This document shows, in pieces, positions 29,764-40,076 of a stretch of DNA of 64,000 nt; position 1 is the stretch's first letter, and each line of letters opens with the position of its first letter. The notes beneath the pieces are model-generated. The model was not told the origin of the DNA. It ran no database searches and was given only the letters and a program-made list of their open reading frames with translations. The position numbers and the translations under genes are program-made. Location of the stretch: contig NKYR01000047.1 of NCBI GenBank assembly GCA_003184365.1, forward strand, positions 221,052 to 285,051, in the 5' to 3' direction. The stretch is from Evernia prunastri. Taxonomy: Eukaryota > Ascomycota > Lecanoromycetes > Lecanorales > Parmeliaceae.

Positions 29764-32298
29764 TCAGATTGCGAGACCAATTGACGAAGCTAAAACAGAT
29801 GGACGGCGATCTTTTCGTGAGGAAGCTGAATCGCACTGCAAGTCTAAAGAGCACAGCAGAGCGAGAAAGCTCTGCCTAATTCCCAATATACTTCTCGTCA
29901 TTCAAACTGGGATATGAAATACACTTACCTTTACCCGCTGTCCCGTCCCCTTCTTGGCCGGTGTTTCACCTTCCTTGGCTGCCATAAATGCCAGTGTCAC
30001 TTCGCTGGGCGGTGCTGTGTCCCCGTTGTGCAATTGAGCGAACTGGTCCTTCCTAGCCTGATCACGTATCGACATGAAGGATTTCTTTCTTAGACGCCAT
30101 CGGTTCACGATGGAGTCAATACTCTTTACCCCCCTGATGCGAACCCCATGTTGGTCGGCGAGGCTGACCACCTCGGCTGCCCATCCATTTTCATTATTCA
30201 CGCAGATATCGTTGTTGAACGGTGATTTATATGCATCTCTACTGTGATATGTGTTCATGATGCATGATAATGAGTTCCACGTAGATTGAATGAATAAGGC
30301 CAATACCAGGCCAAGGTTGGGGACTTTCGGCTCCTTGTCCTTGAACAGATTTTGTTGTAGCAGCGCATCAATTGTTGTTAGCAAAGCTATGCCGAACAAC
30401 ATGCTATAACGACGAGGCCATGTCCAGTCTGGAAACTGATGCCACTCGTTACTCGTAGGAAGAGTATTGATGAACTAGGCCATGGCTTCCATCCGGGCCC
30501 ACAACACAAGGGGTCCCTTTTGCTGGTGACTCGAGAGCTCCATCATGAAATCTTCCTGGATGTTCTGCATTACGTCCAGTACCCCTTTCCTTCGATACAC
30601 CGCCATATCAGGCCTAAAGGTCGTCAAAGATTGGCGTCTTATCAATTGCTCTCGCCAAATTTGCGCTAAAATAAAACCTCCCTGAGTCATAGTCTCTTGA
30701 TGTTCTGGATGATCGGCTGCGGGCTTTTGGCAGAGACAAGACTTTGTTCGACCCAGTGTCTGCTGAATGACTAGGTACTCCTGATATTCTTTCATGGTAA
30801 AGGTTTCCTGTTGAGCAAGCTGGGAGACATGGTATAGGCAATCAGCAGAGAATTCTGCGAGCTTTTTCTGCCTAACTTCGTAGCCGGGGGTAATGCAACA
30901 GCAAATCCAAGACGGTGACTCAGTAACATAATTAGCGTTGAACTCTTCTTTCTCTGTCATCTTTGTGGAATGCTCCGATGTTGGCTTCGTCTTTTTCTGG
31001 GCCTCTGGATGAGTATGTTCATTGGCGCCAGTGCTGGCGTCCTTCATGCTGAGGTTGAGGAGGGAGACAAGAGGCTGTTGTAACGAAGCCGGGTGATTGG
31101 TGAACGGCGTCCTGCGGATGTTCGACTCTTTGTCGGATCTTCTTGGGGATTCCAGAAATAGTCGTGGCGAATAGGGGGGAAGGTAGGTACCTTTATCTGA
31201 AAGGACTCCAGCGCTGACCCGGTCCTTTGGCTCAGCTTGCCGAGCTTCTACCTGAGAGTTAGCGGGTACCAGCGGGTGCTGAGCTTTGTTGACTGTCCAG
31301 ACATAATCTGACACTGGCTCTTTATCCAGGATCGCGGCACGGGCGTTCACCGTCAGCGTTCGCTGCTCTAGGGTCTCGCCATCATCCGAGCTCGAGTCAA
31401 GATCAATAAAAGCAGCAAGCAGGGGAGAGGCGGAGGCTGTGAACCCAAGCCCTGCAGGTTCGCGTTCAGCGTCGACTTCGACCCCTAGTTTTTTCGGTGG
31501 TCCAGCCAATTGTCTGTCATACTTCATGAGGTTCTGACGGAGCCGCATTGCATTGATACCACGGTGCCGGAGGGATCGAGATGAACAAAGATTTCTTAGT
31601 GCCATGTAGCCCATAGCGGCGTAATTAGCTGTCGGTACTGACTCAGGATACACATCAAACGTAGCGTCATCCGGGGTTGGATCCTGGATAGTAGCAGAAT
31701 GAGGAATGATATTTTTCTCTGAAGACGTTTGAGAATTGTTAGAAGTAACATTCTCCTCCACGGATTTTTGAGTGGTAGATTTCTGCATTCGAGTAGCATC
31801 GTCTAGCCTTAGGCGTTGACGAAGATCTTGGTTGCTCCCACCGGCTGGTAGATGACGAGCGTGGCACTCGTCTCGCAAAGTACCTTGCTTCAGACTGTTG
31901 TATCTGTCTGCCGTTCCCATTCCAGAACTCTTCCGTTGGCCTTCTTTACAGATAAGGCGTAATTTTTTCGCCACAGGTGGAGACTCTGAACTAATCTGGG
32001 CCAGAGTTCTTTTTCCGCTAGAAGCTGCGCTGTGCTGGGCTTGGACATGGTGCGTTGACGTAGGGACTGGTCTGGCAGTAGAAATCCTGTCTTCGCTGTT
32101 GTCGGATTGCTGAGCATTTCCATTTCCAGTCTTGATGACCTCAACCCGATCCTCCTGATCCTTTTGAAAACGGGTCTCATTCTCTGCAATTGTCGTGGGG
32201 CATTTCTTGCGGAGATGAAGGTCATTCTTCACCTCACGTGGCCAGTACGTAGGCCTGCCTTTTGCGTCCGGGCACTTGAGCTTGATCTTGAGCCCCAT
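29764..32298 (-). pseudogene. SAP-motif protein gene with an in-frame TAG (interrupted or read as two frames)
   Basis: From the ATG at 32298 an open frame runs 607 codons to TAG at 30477-30475, then stays open in the same frame for 182 more codons to a GTAAGT donor (29928). A last exon 29835-29764 would end the protein. The N-terminus is basic (MGLKIKLKCPDAKG). Two SAP-like helix pairs are visible, YNSLKQGTLRDECHARHLP (about 131-150) and YAAMGYMALRNLCSSRSL (about 225-243), suggesting DNA or chromatin binding. Low-complexity linkers separate them from a C-terminal part with Cys pairs (WICCCITPGYE, KSCLCQKP) and, beyond the TAG, a helix-rich domain (WPRRYSMLFGIALLTTIDAL). Either a CAG-to-TAG nonsense mutation truncated it, or the 607-residue form is used, or the TAG is an error. 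No paralogue lies in the window. Confidence 0.6.
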
Positions 32299-35200
32299 GG
32301 CTTATCCAAGGGAAACCCTTGGTTTGAAACCCGCTTCGATTCTCTACGGGTTGAACGCCTGGCATAACGTAATTTGTAGACACTTTTGGCTCCTTTAATT
32401 GAAGATGGAGTGAGATAGTGAGGTGAAATAAAGTAAAGTAACTTATGTCTTGGCGATAGTCTACGAGTACGGGCGCCTTGGGGGGGGAAGGTGTGCCGAA
32501 AACTTTTGGTCCGGCAATTTTAATTAATCCGACCGATACTCAGGCTGATGAGTGCCCTACTTTAAAGTGGTTTCCTCCTCCTCTTCTGCTCATCCCACCC
32601 CATGTTTGAGCGGTCGAAAAGGCCGCAATCCAGCCTAGCCCAAGTCATCTCAAAAAATGGTTTGCTTTGAGGGTACTCTACTCTATCCGGTTGTCAGGTA
32701 AAACCCAGATAGCTGGAAAACAGCATTAGGGACACTAACATACATGAAAAACATTTTTTGTGACCAGAATTGGGCTTTGGGACGCTACGAGCAGTGAGTG
32801 CACATCTATCCAACCTTCGCTTGGGAGTCAGCACTCATGAGGATGAGATAAATGGCATAAACAAACACGAGGCTAAGAGGAGACGCGATGCGAGAGAAGC
32901 GTTTCACCCTGAGGTTGACAAGGATGACAATATCACATCCAGTTTGTCGCACTCTGCAGCATTGTTTTCATCGTCACTTTTTGAAATTGGGCAGAACCTC
33001 CAAGTGTTGGGTTCTAAGATGAATTGGGTGACGATGGAGCTCCATGATTACACTCCTGGATTGCGCATCGAAAGGTGGACTGTGCCAGAAAGACGTTGTC
33101 ACACGGTTGACTGACAGATCTTTGCGCACAAGACTCAGGAAGGTATGATGTCCAGGAAGGTAAGGTTTCTTCCGTGAGGTGAGGTGAGGTTTCGCTCGAG
33201 GCGATGCTCGCAACAGTCCCTACTCTTATCAGCCCGTGCTACTTAACGTGTCTGAAGGGGGAGGAGTGGGAGGAGGAAGAAGGTAAGCTGAAAGATGAGG
33301 TGGGCGATCAGGTGTAGGTGAGAGGGTCTTTGATGAAAGATTGTTGGTCGTGAGGTGAAAGGAAGAAGGATTCAGAAGGATGGTCAAGAGTGAGATTGGA
33401 TTGAATCAAGTTTGACGGCCGCGTTAGTTCCATGGTGACTCAACTGATGATATTGTAGGGCATGATGAACATTTTGATTTTCTTTGGAGGAAGTCTGTTG
33501 CAGGTGGATATACCCTCTCAGCCGACTCGTGTTGAACGACTCCTCCAAACGATGCTCGCATGGCATCATGGCCAACACCACAGGCATGACTACCGACAGC
33601 AGTGCTATTCCGAATCTACGATGAATTCCAGCAAGCCGCTGCCCTCTGAACTAGACGCAGGGGTACATGCTCCAGCGGCTAGCCTGTAAACGGCAGCACC
33701 ACCGCACCAAAAACAATCCGAACAAAGCAACAATCAAAGCCGAGTTGCCGAAAAGAGGCACGAGCGTAGATCTGAGCAGTGAAAGTGTCTTAAGTAGATC
33801 GATCCATGGCTGCAGACACGGATCGATCCAGTTTAGACTCAAGGTAGGCCTGGACCTACTTGAGGGATGAGGGATATTCGGGGTCAATGCGATCAGGGTG
33901 CAAAGCTTGAAAAGGCAAAGACAATGACAAGTTGGATGACTACCTAGAGAGTAAGTAGTAGTAAATAGGTAAGGTATGTTTTTATGACTGCAAAATATGC
34001 TGAGATGCTTTGACGCTAAAGTACCTTACCCCGCATCGCATTAAGGTAAGGTAAGGTAAGGTAGCTAGGTAGGTTAGCTTTTCTCGCACTTACGCACAGA
34101 CGACTCCCGCCCTGCGTCCGGGCGTCTTCAAGAATAGCCTGGTCGACTACTAACGTATATCTCTTGGCTTCCGACTATCAACCTCTTCTGTCTTCCTTTA
34201 TTCACATAGTATGCAGATCTATTAAAAAAAGGTAGAAAGGTAAGTTGGCTACAACTTCTCGAACTTCTTCTGAAGTTTGAAGTTGTGGGGAATATACCCC
34301 TCAATTGCTTTGCGCATGTCCTAAATTGCTCCTCCTGTCACTCCAGTGCGAGGGAGAAAGTCAGGACCTAACTCGACAGATAGCTAGCAAGTGTCATAGT
34401 ACCCGCTTTTTTTCTTGCTCTGTACTTTGCTAGGTCTTCGCACTACGACCTAGGCTTCGTCTTCCCCGTGAGCGATTTCTGAGTCGGCGAGAGTAACAAT
34501 TGCATTCAGCTTTGAATTCTTCTCCGAGAAAGCACCGAGTGATCCTGAAGCCGAGGTCACACAGTGTTGCGGCTCCACTTTCGAAGCTGGAGCTAGCTAG
34601 TAGACGGCTATCCAAAAAAAATCGATCCTAGAGTTCATCGAGCCATCGATCTACTCTTCAACGCGCAGAGAATGGATATCAGTCGCCGACCAAGTTGGTG
34701 GCGCTGTTGAAGCAACCTTCTCATTACCTCGAGCTCTTCCTGTCGCCCGGACGAGATGGATATGTGCAAACAGTTGCCGAGGCTAGACATGTCGCCTCGA
34801 GGTACTTTTTGCACTAAAGGGACATGAGGCCATTATGTATCGTGTAGCTGTCGGAGTCAATCGAAATCCATCAGATATCTTGCAGTATTAATGCTTCAAA
34901 ATGACCGCACGAAGAGCGACTGACTACCACCGCCGAAGACAAGCGCCATCGGTTATCCCCCCCCCGCGACGTAGGGAGAGACGATTTGTCAATCCTAAGA
35001 ATCAACCAGTGGCGATGTTTGGATTACCAAAGTCCTTCAGGAAAACCACTACGATGTAAGCCTAGCGCAGCTACATCCCCTCTACCTGAGTTACACGTGA
35101 GTTAGGATAGATGGTAACTGATGTAATTAGTCTTGGTCTAGCCCCTTTCAAAACCATCAGGGACTCCAGGTCTCGGAAAGGCTATTGTCGTCGCAAACGC

Positions 35201-35657
35201 CCACAATGACGATGCGCAAGTCTAGATGAGGGTCGCCCCCTCCTCCTAGCTTCGGAGATGGGTAACGACCCTCGCAGATAGTTTTGACACGATCAGCTCC
35301 AGATCCGTAACTGGTTAGTCCTTTCTCTACGAAAGACCCAGTAGTCGCTACCAAGATCTAGATCAGGCTGGACAAAACTCTTCCAGCAACGAGGAACTTC
35401 GAATTCGCTATACCATGAGGAGTGGAGACGAGACGGGGTGTCGGCATTCACCTAGATGTGGTAAGAGACTCACCGACACTCGGTTCTAGAGTGTAGACGT
35501 ATGGGATTTGGTCGGACATAAATAGTAGACCCTGCACCCTCAGCTTTCATCTTTCTCCAAAACATCTTCCTATCTTCACCCTGAACAAACATTCGATTAT
35601 TCCGCACACTTGACACCAAGGGGGGCTTGCTCAAGCTTCACGAGTCCTTCTTAGAAA
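32299..35657. other. Long intergenic region, 3.4 kb, with pentamer repeats
   Basis: No gene is supported. It contains GAGGT-type repeats near 33170-33195 and a GGTAA run near 34044-34065, C-runs near 34960, and the upstream region of the WSC gene at its right end. Open frames such as 32770-33114 lack motifs. Confidence 0.45.
34044..34070. repeat. GGTAA microsatellite
   Basis: Four tandem AAGGT/GGTAA pentamers followed by degenerate copies (GTAGCTAGGTAGG). The reverse-orientation word AGTACCTTACC lies just upstream at about 34020. The same word family appears near 13500-13560. Confidence 0.75.
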
Positions 35658-38446
35658 ATGCATTTCCTCCACTCCATCCTGGCAGCAGCTGCCAGCTTAT
35701 CGCTCGTTTCGGCACAATCCATCGTCCAGTCGGTCGGAAACTTCGAATATCTAGGCTGCTTCAACGATCCAGCTAGCAATCGAGTCCTCGGAACGACCAC
35801 GTACTTAAGCTCCCCATCGCTCACGGTCCTTGGGTGCTTAACATACTGTAACACCTATTTCGCTGCCATCGATGCCGGTTAGTAAAGACCTCATCCTCCT
35901 GTCTCTCCTTTTGGAGTAAAGGCCCACTGACCTTTACTGCTGTAACAACCTAGGCTTTGCCTGCTTCTGTAGCGACTCTCTCGCCTCAAGTGCCACCGAG
36001 ATTGCCGATACCGCATGCCATGCCAACACCTGTTCTGGCGATAGCACTGCATATTGTGGGGGTCAAGCTATCGCTGTGGTGTATCGAATCTATAACGAAC
36101 TTCCCAACGGCGCGACGACCACGACCACGACGACAACAACGGCAAAAACTAGTACCACCGTAACGGTAAATCTGCCTTTTCTGTTCGGTCACTTCTCGCT
36201 TTCATTAACAACTTCAACTCCTTTGCCCATACTATCTTGCTTTTTATGTTCTTTTCTGCAGTTCGATCAATCCGACCAACAAAGAAAATCCGCCTCACAG
36301 ATCTTGTTTTCCATTGCCGCAGCAAAAATTCCGGAGTTTGACTTTGCGTTTCTCTGAGCCGCCTCGAAGACTAATATTCGATTATGATAGGCAACGGCAA
36401 CCACAACAGCGACTAATGCTGTCACCGTAACAGCCAGTGGATCCACCGTAACGACTACTGCCAGCGCATCCACCGTAACAGTTACTGCAAGCGCATCCAC
36501 AACTACAGCCTACGTTTCAAAGTATGTCTCTTGTATCTTCTATTTAGCCGGGATTTCTTGGTTTCTTTGCTGACATGCTATCACAGCTACGTCACCACTA
36601 CGACAACCGCCTCTGCATCCACGGTCACACTACCTGCATCCACAGCTACACTGCCTGCATCTACAGTCACGCTGCCTGCATCTACAGTCACGCTGCCTAC
36701 TTCCACAATTACACTACCCGCTCAGACTGTTTCTACGACTTTGCCTGCGATCACTGTAACTGCCTCAGCTTCGACTGTGACCGACTATATTTCAGACTTC
36801 ATTACGACCACGACAACGGCGTCTGCAAGTACCATTACCCAGACCCAGACCCAGACCCAGGTAAGAATTCCTATTGAAAAATACCTCTCGCTAGACTTCC
36901 AGAAGTGAAAAATGGCTGGTTCAAATGCTGTAGTCTACAGCAGCAATTTCTCCCAATTTTTAATCACCCAAGGAATATTTGATTAAATTGAGAATTCCCA
37001 GACTTTGACCTCGACTTCAACTTCCACTGAGATCGACACTATCACAACCACCGCCTCAGCATCCACGCTTACTGATTACGTGTCCGACTATATAACGATT
37101 ACAACGACGCAGAGTGCCTCGACAATTACCCAAACCCAGCCGGCCCTCACCATCACGCAGACTCAGGCTCTTTTAACAATCACGCAGCCAGCATTGACCG
37201 TCACTTCTACTGGAGTACCGATTACGATTACGGCTTCTGCATCCACGATTACGAACTATGCCTCCGGTTACGTAATCAGTACTGTGACTGCCAGTGTTTC
37301 TACGATCAGTGTAACAAATATGGTTACGGTAAGTTCACTTGTCCTCCTGTTCTGTCAATCACAAAGCCTTTGAGCGTCAATGCATGTCAACATCATAAAA
37401 TCTGTTCTCATCCCTCCAGGCTGGCCTCAGCATTACCCTTTGGGATTTATTCAAGCTAACTGCTTCTCTGCTAGGTGACAACCGACATCTCGGCTGCCCC
37501 ATCCACAGTCACGGTGACCGCCCCAGCAGGTTCAATGCCCGCAGCTTCCTGCCCCGCCGCCTCGGCATCTACAATCACTGTTTCTCAACCGGCAGCAACA
37601 TGTGCCCAAGGCACCGCTTCCACGATTACCGTCACACCCTCAGCTTTCGGCTCAGCCGGCGTGTCAACTGTCACGGTCATCAATACCTCTGGAGCAACTT
37701 GCCCTGGCTCCGCCCCTACAGTAACGGTCACCAAAGCCGGCATGTCCACCTGCCCTGTCGCCTCCGTGTCCACCGTAACTCTTCCAGCTGGCTCTGCCCC
37801 AACAGTAACGGTCACCAAAGCCGGCATGTCCACCTGCCCTGTCGCCTCCGTGTCCACCGTAACTCTTCCAGCTGGCTCCGCTCCCACAGTAACGGTAACC
37901 AAAGCCGGCATGTCCACCTGCCCTGTCGCCTCCGTGTCCACCGTAACTCTTCCAGCTGGCTCCGCTCCCACAGTAACGGTAACCAAAGCCGGCATGTCCA
38001 CCTGCCCTGTCGCCTCCGCGTCGACCGTGACTCTCCCAGCTGGCTCTGCCTCTACAGTAACGGTCACCAAAGCTGGCACTTCCACCTGCCCAGCTGCTGG
38101 CTCCGCCTCTACAGTAACGGTCACCAAAGCCGGCACCTCCACCTGCCCAGCCGCTTCCGCCGGGGTAAAATCCACAGTCACAATCACTCAGGCGACAGCG
38201 TCTCCTACCACGCAGACAATCACGGATCTCAGCACAATCACCAAAACCGCAAGTCCGAGCGGCTACACAACCGTCACCTTTATCATCCCGTACATCTTCA
38301 CCGAAACCTTTGTTTTCAGCGATAGCCACCAGTTGACGCTGTCCAAGCCTGGTGGGATCGTTGCGACGACAACGGCCACAACCACCGTGTCTAAACTGGC
38401 CTCATCAACGCCGACGAGCTCGATCCCGCTCGTAGGCTGGACTTAG
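35658..38446 (+). CDS. Secreted WSC-domain protein with Thr-rich repeat stalk
   Basis: Six exons fit (35658-35877, 35954-36165, 36391-36521, 36587-36860, 37002-37328, 37475-38446), totalling 2136 bp and 711 residues. A signal peptide (FLHSILAAAASLSLVSAQS) precedes one WSC domain with its Cys frame: YLGCFNDPASNR, LTVLGCLTYCNTYFAAIDAG, FACFCSDSLA, ACHANTCSG and YCGGQAIAVVYR. WSC domains bind glycans and occur in wall-stress sensors and wall enzymes. The rest is a Thr/Ser/Val stalk, likely O-mannosylated, of TASAST and TVTLPAST units, then 28-residue repeats (see repeat entry). The last 60 residues (FIIPYIFTETFVFSDSHQLT) are different. There is no transmembrane segment and no GPI-type hydrophobic tail, so unlike Wsc sensors it is probably secreted or wall-bound. 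Exon borders in the repeat region are less certain. Confidence 0.8.
37706..38165 (+). repeat. 84-bp coding tandem repeats in the WSC protein
   Basis: Four full 84-bp copies start at 37706, 37790, 37874 and 37958; two shortened 57-bp variants follow from 38042 and 38099. Each full unit encodes 28 residues containing TVTVTKAGMSTCPVAS and VSTVTLPAGS, with one Cys per copy. Copies 2-4 are almost identical, with mainly silent C/T differences, which indicates recent unequal exchange or conversion. Confidence 0.92.
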
Positions 38447-38862
38447 ACGAGATGGGATGAGAGTTTGGATCATGGCTAGTTTCGAAGTGTTGGGGCTGTG
38501 GGTGATGGACCGAGGGCAAAGTGGCATAGAAAGTAGGATGATCGAAGTGAGAGGGAAGGGGTTCTCGCTCTTTCAGTCGTTTCTATTGCTCGTGAGTTTC
38601 CTTATCACGGAGCGTCACAAGCATCTTGCGACGATAATCTCGGAAAATGCTATGAGTTGAGTTCGCCTTCTGGCTTAAGGTGCCGTGATGTAGTGTGATT
38701 TTGTGCGTGCTCTTTGAGAAACATATATAGCAAACTTTCCAAGCATCTATCATCTCCCCCCCCCTCCCCCCCCCCAAAGATCACCGAAGAAACAAAAACA
38801 CAAATTGGCCAATTTTTTTTGCCATAATCTACTTCTGGACCTCCCCACTTCTGCAAACCTAG
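38447..38862. other. Intergenic region with C-run
   Basis: Downstream of the WSC gene. It includes a long C-rich homopolymer near 38755-38777. No gene is seen. Confidence 0.5.
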
Positions 38863-39141
38863 TTAGCCGCACCCTCCCTCTTCACACCTCCGCACTACTC
38901 ATCCCCCCAACCCCCCCAGACTCAGCATCATCCAACGACAAAGCAATACCCCCGGGCACGTCCTCAAACTCTTCCCTACCAACATATCCCGCCGCCCAAC
39001 ATCCGCGACGCACTTGTAAAAAAGCACATTGTTTCATCCCTCGACGATAACGAGCGCTTGTCAACATTCCTTATCAACGTGCGCGAACAAAAAAGTACCC
39101 TGAGATCAGAGTGGGTTGAGTACTTGAAGAACAAGAATTGA
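38863..39141 (+). other. Coding-like terminal exon, unassigned
   Basis: The frame is open for 92 codons from directly after a TAG acceptor-like site (38860-38862) to TGA at 39139-39141. The last half reads like a real helical C-terminus: NIRDALVKKHIVSSLDDNER, STFLINVREQKSTLRSEW and then VEYLKNKN. No upstream exon or ATG could be joined. It may be the last exon of a small gene, a relic, or chance. The family is not recognised. Confidence 0.3.
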
Positions 39142-40076
39142 TCGAGGCGGTGCAGGTCCCTGGCTACGCAGCACGGGTAAAGGGGATACTGGATGGTCTA
39201 TCTGTCGAGGCATTCTACCACGGAAGGGCAAGTCGACCAAGGCAGGCTACGAATAGGGGTCGACGCCTGCCTTTAGGCCTTCGGGCGGGATACCCAATTG
39301 TCGAATATCTTTGGCTGCTGCGACTTTGTGTCTCAAAGCCTCACGAGGATACGCTCAGCCAATGGTCCACTTTCAGAGCCCAAGATGCAAGACGTCAAAT
39401 GCTCGTTCAACACTTAGGCTCTCCATTGGTTTTCTTTTTGATAAATACACCAAACGAGAACCAGTCCTTTGCAAAGGCGCCGGTAAAGAAGACATGTGCT
39501 AGCAGTGGTCCCCGTCTACCAAAAGGTGAACAAGGCAACGCATGGACAAAGTCGTCATATTCCCACAAACAAGGATGCACTTGCACTTTATAGTACAGTA
39601 TCTGGCAACGAGACACTTGACGTACGACACCTGGAGTCAGTCAGTCGAAGACCGACCAGGTCACAACAGATCTATGTCCCGACCGAGTCTTGCTTCGACC
39701 GTCACAGCTGCTGAATAGGGAGCGGATGTCGATCTACGAAGCTGTTATTGTCAAGCCGCTGGAGCCTATGGGAAACGCATTGAAACATCGAGTCACGGCG
39801 GGGATCAGCCTGGGCATGAAGTGCATATCCATGAGCCAAAGACCGTTTCCCATTTTAAATCTCTGAGCACATATCCGAAGCTGTAATCAATGATGCTTAT
39901 TGTCGTTCACACCTAGTGTCTTGAGAGACTGGCCTGTACTCGTGCTTCTACTCGAATGAGGACACGTGCTTTTCGTAGAAAGTTCAATTGAAGCACCGGC
40001 CCAGGTTGTAAACGCAGGCATTATGTACACGCGATATATCTATCATCCTCACAAAGATTAATATAGATGTAACCCA
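39142..40076. other. Intergenic region
   Basis: Downstream of bir1. The open frames 39138-39593 and 39496-39714 have no motif. Nothing else recognised. Confidence 0.45.

Noticed and set aside
37706..38165. Regular repeats resembling a CRISPR array
   Set aside because: Eukaryotic coding context, contiguous 84-bp in-frame units without spacers; simply protein repeats.
37585..38187. A 200-codon open frame antisense to the WSC repeat array
   Set aside because: It mirrors the repetitive codon structure of the sense repeats (TVTV/AGxx read backwards) and has no start context or independent conservation signal.
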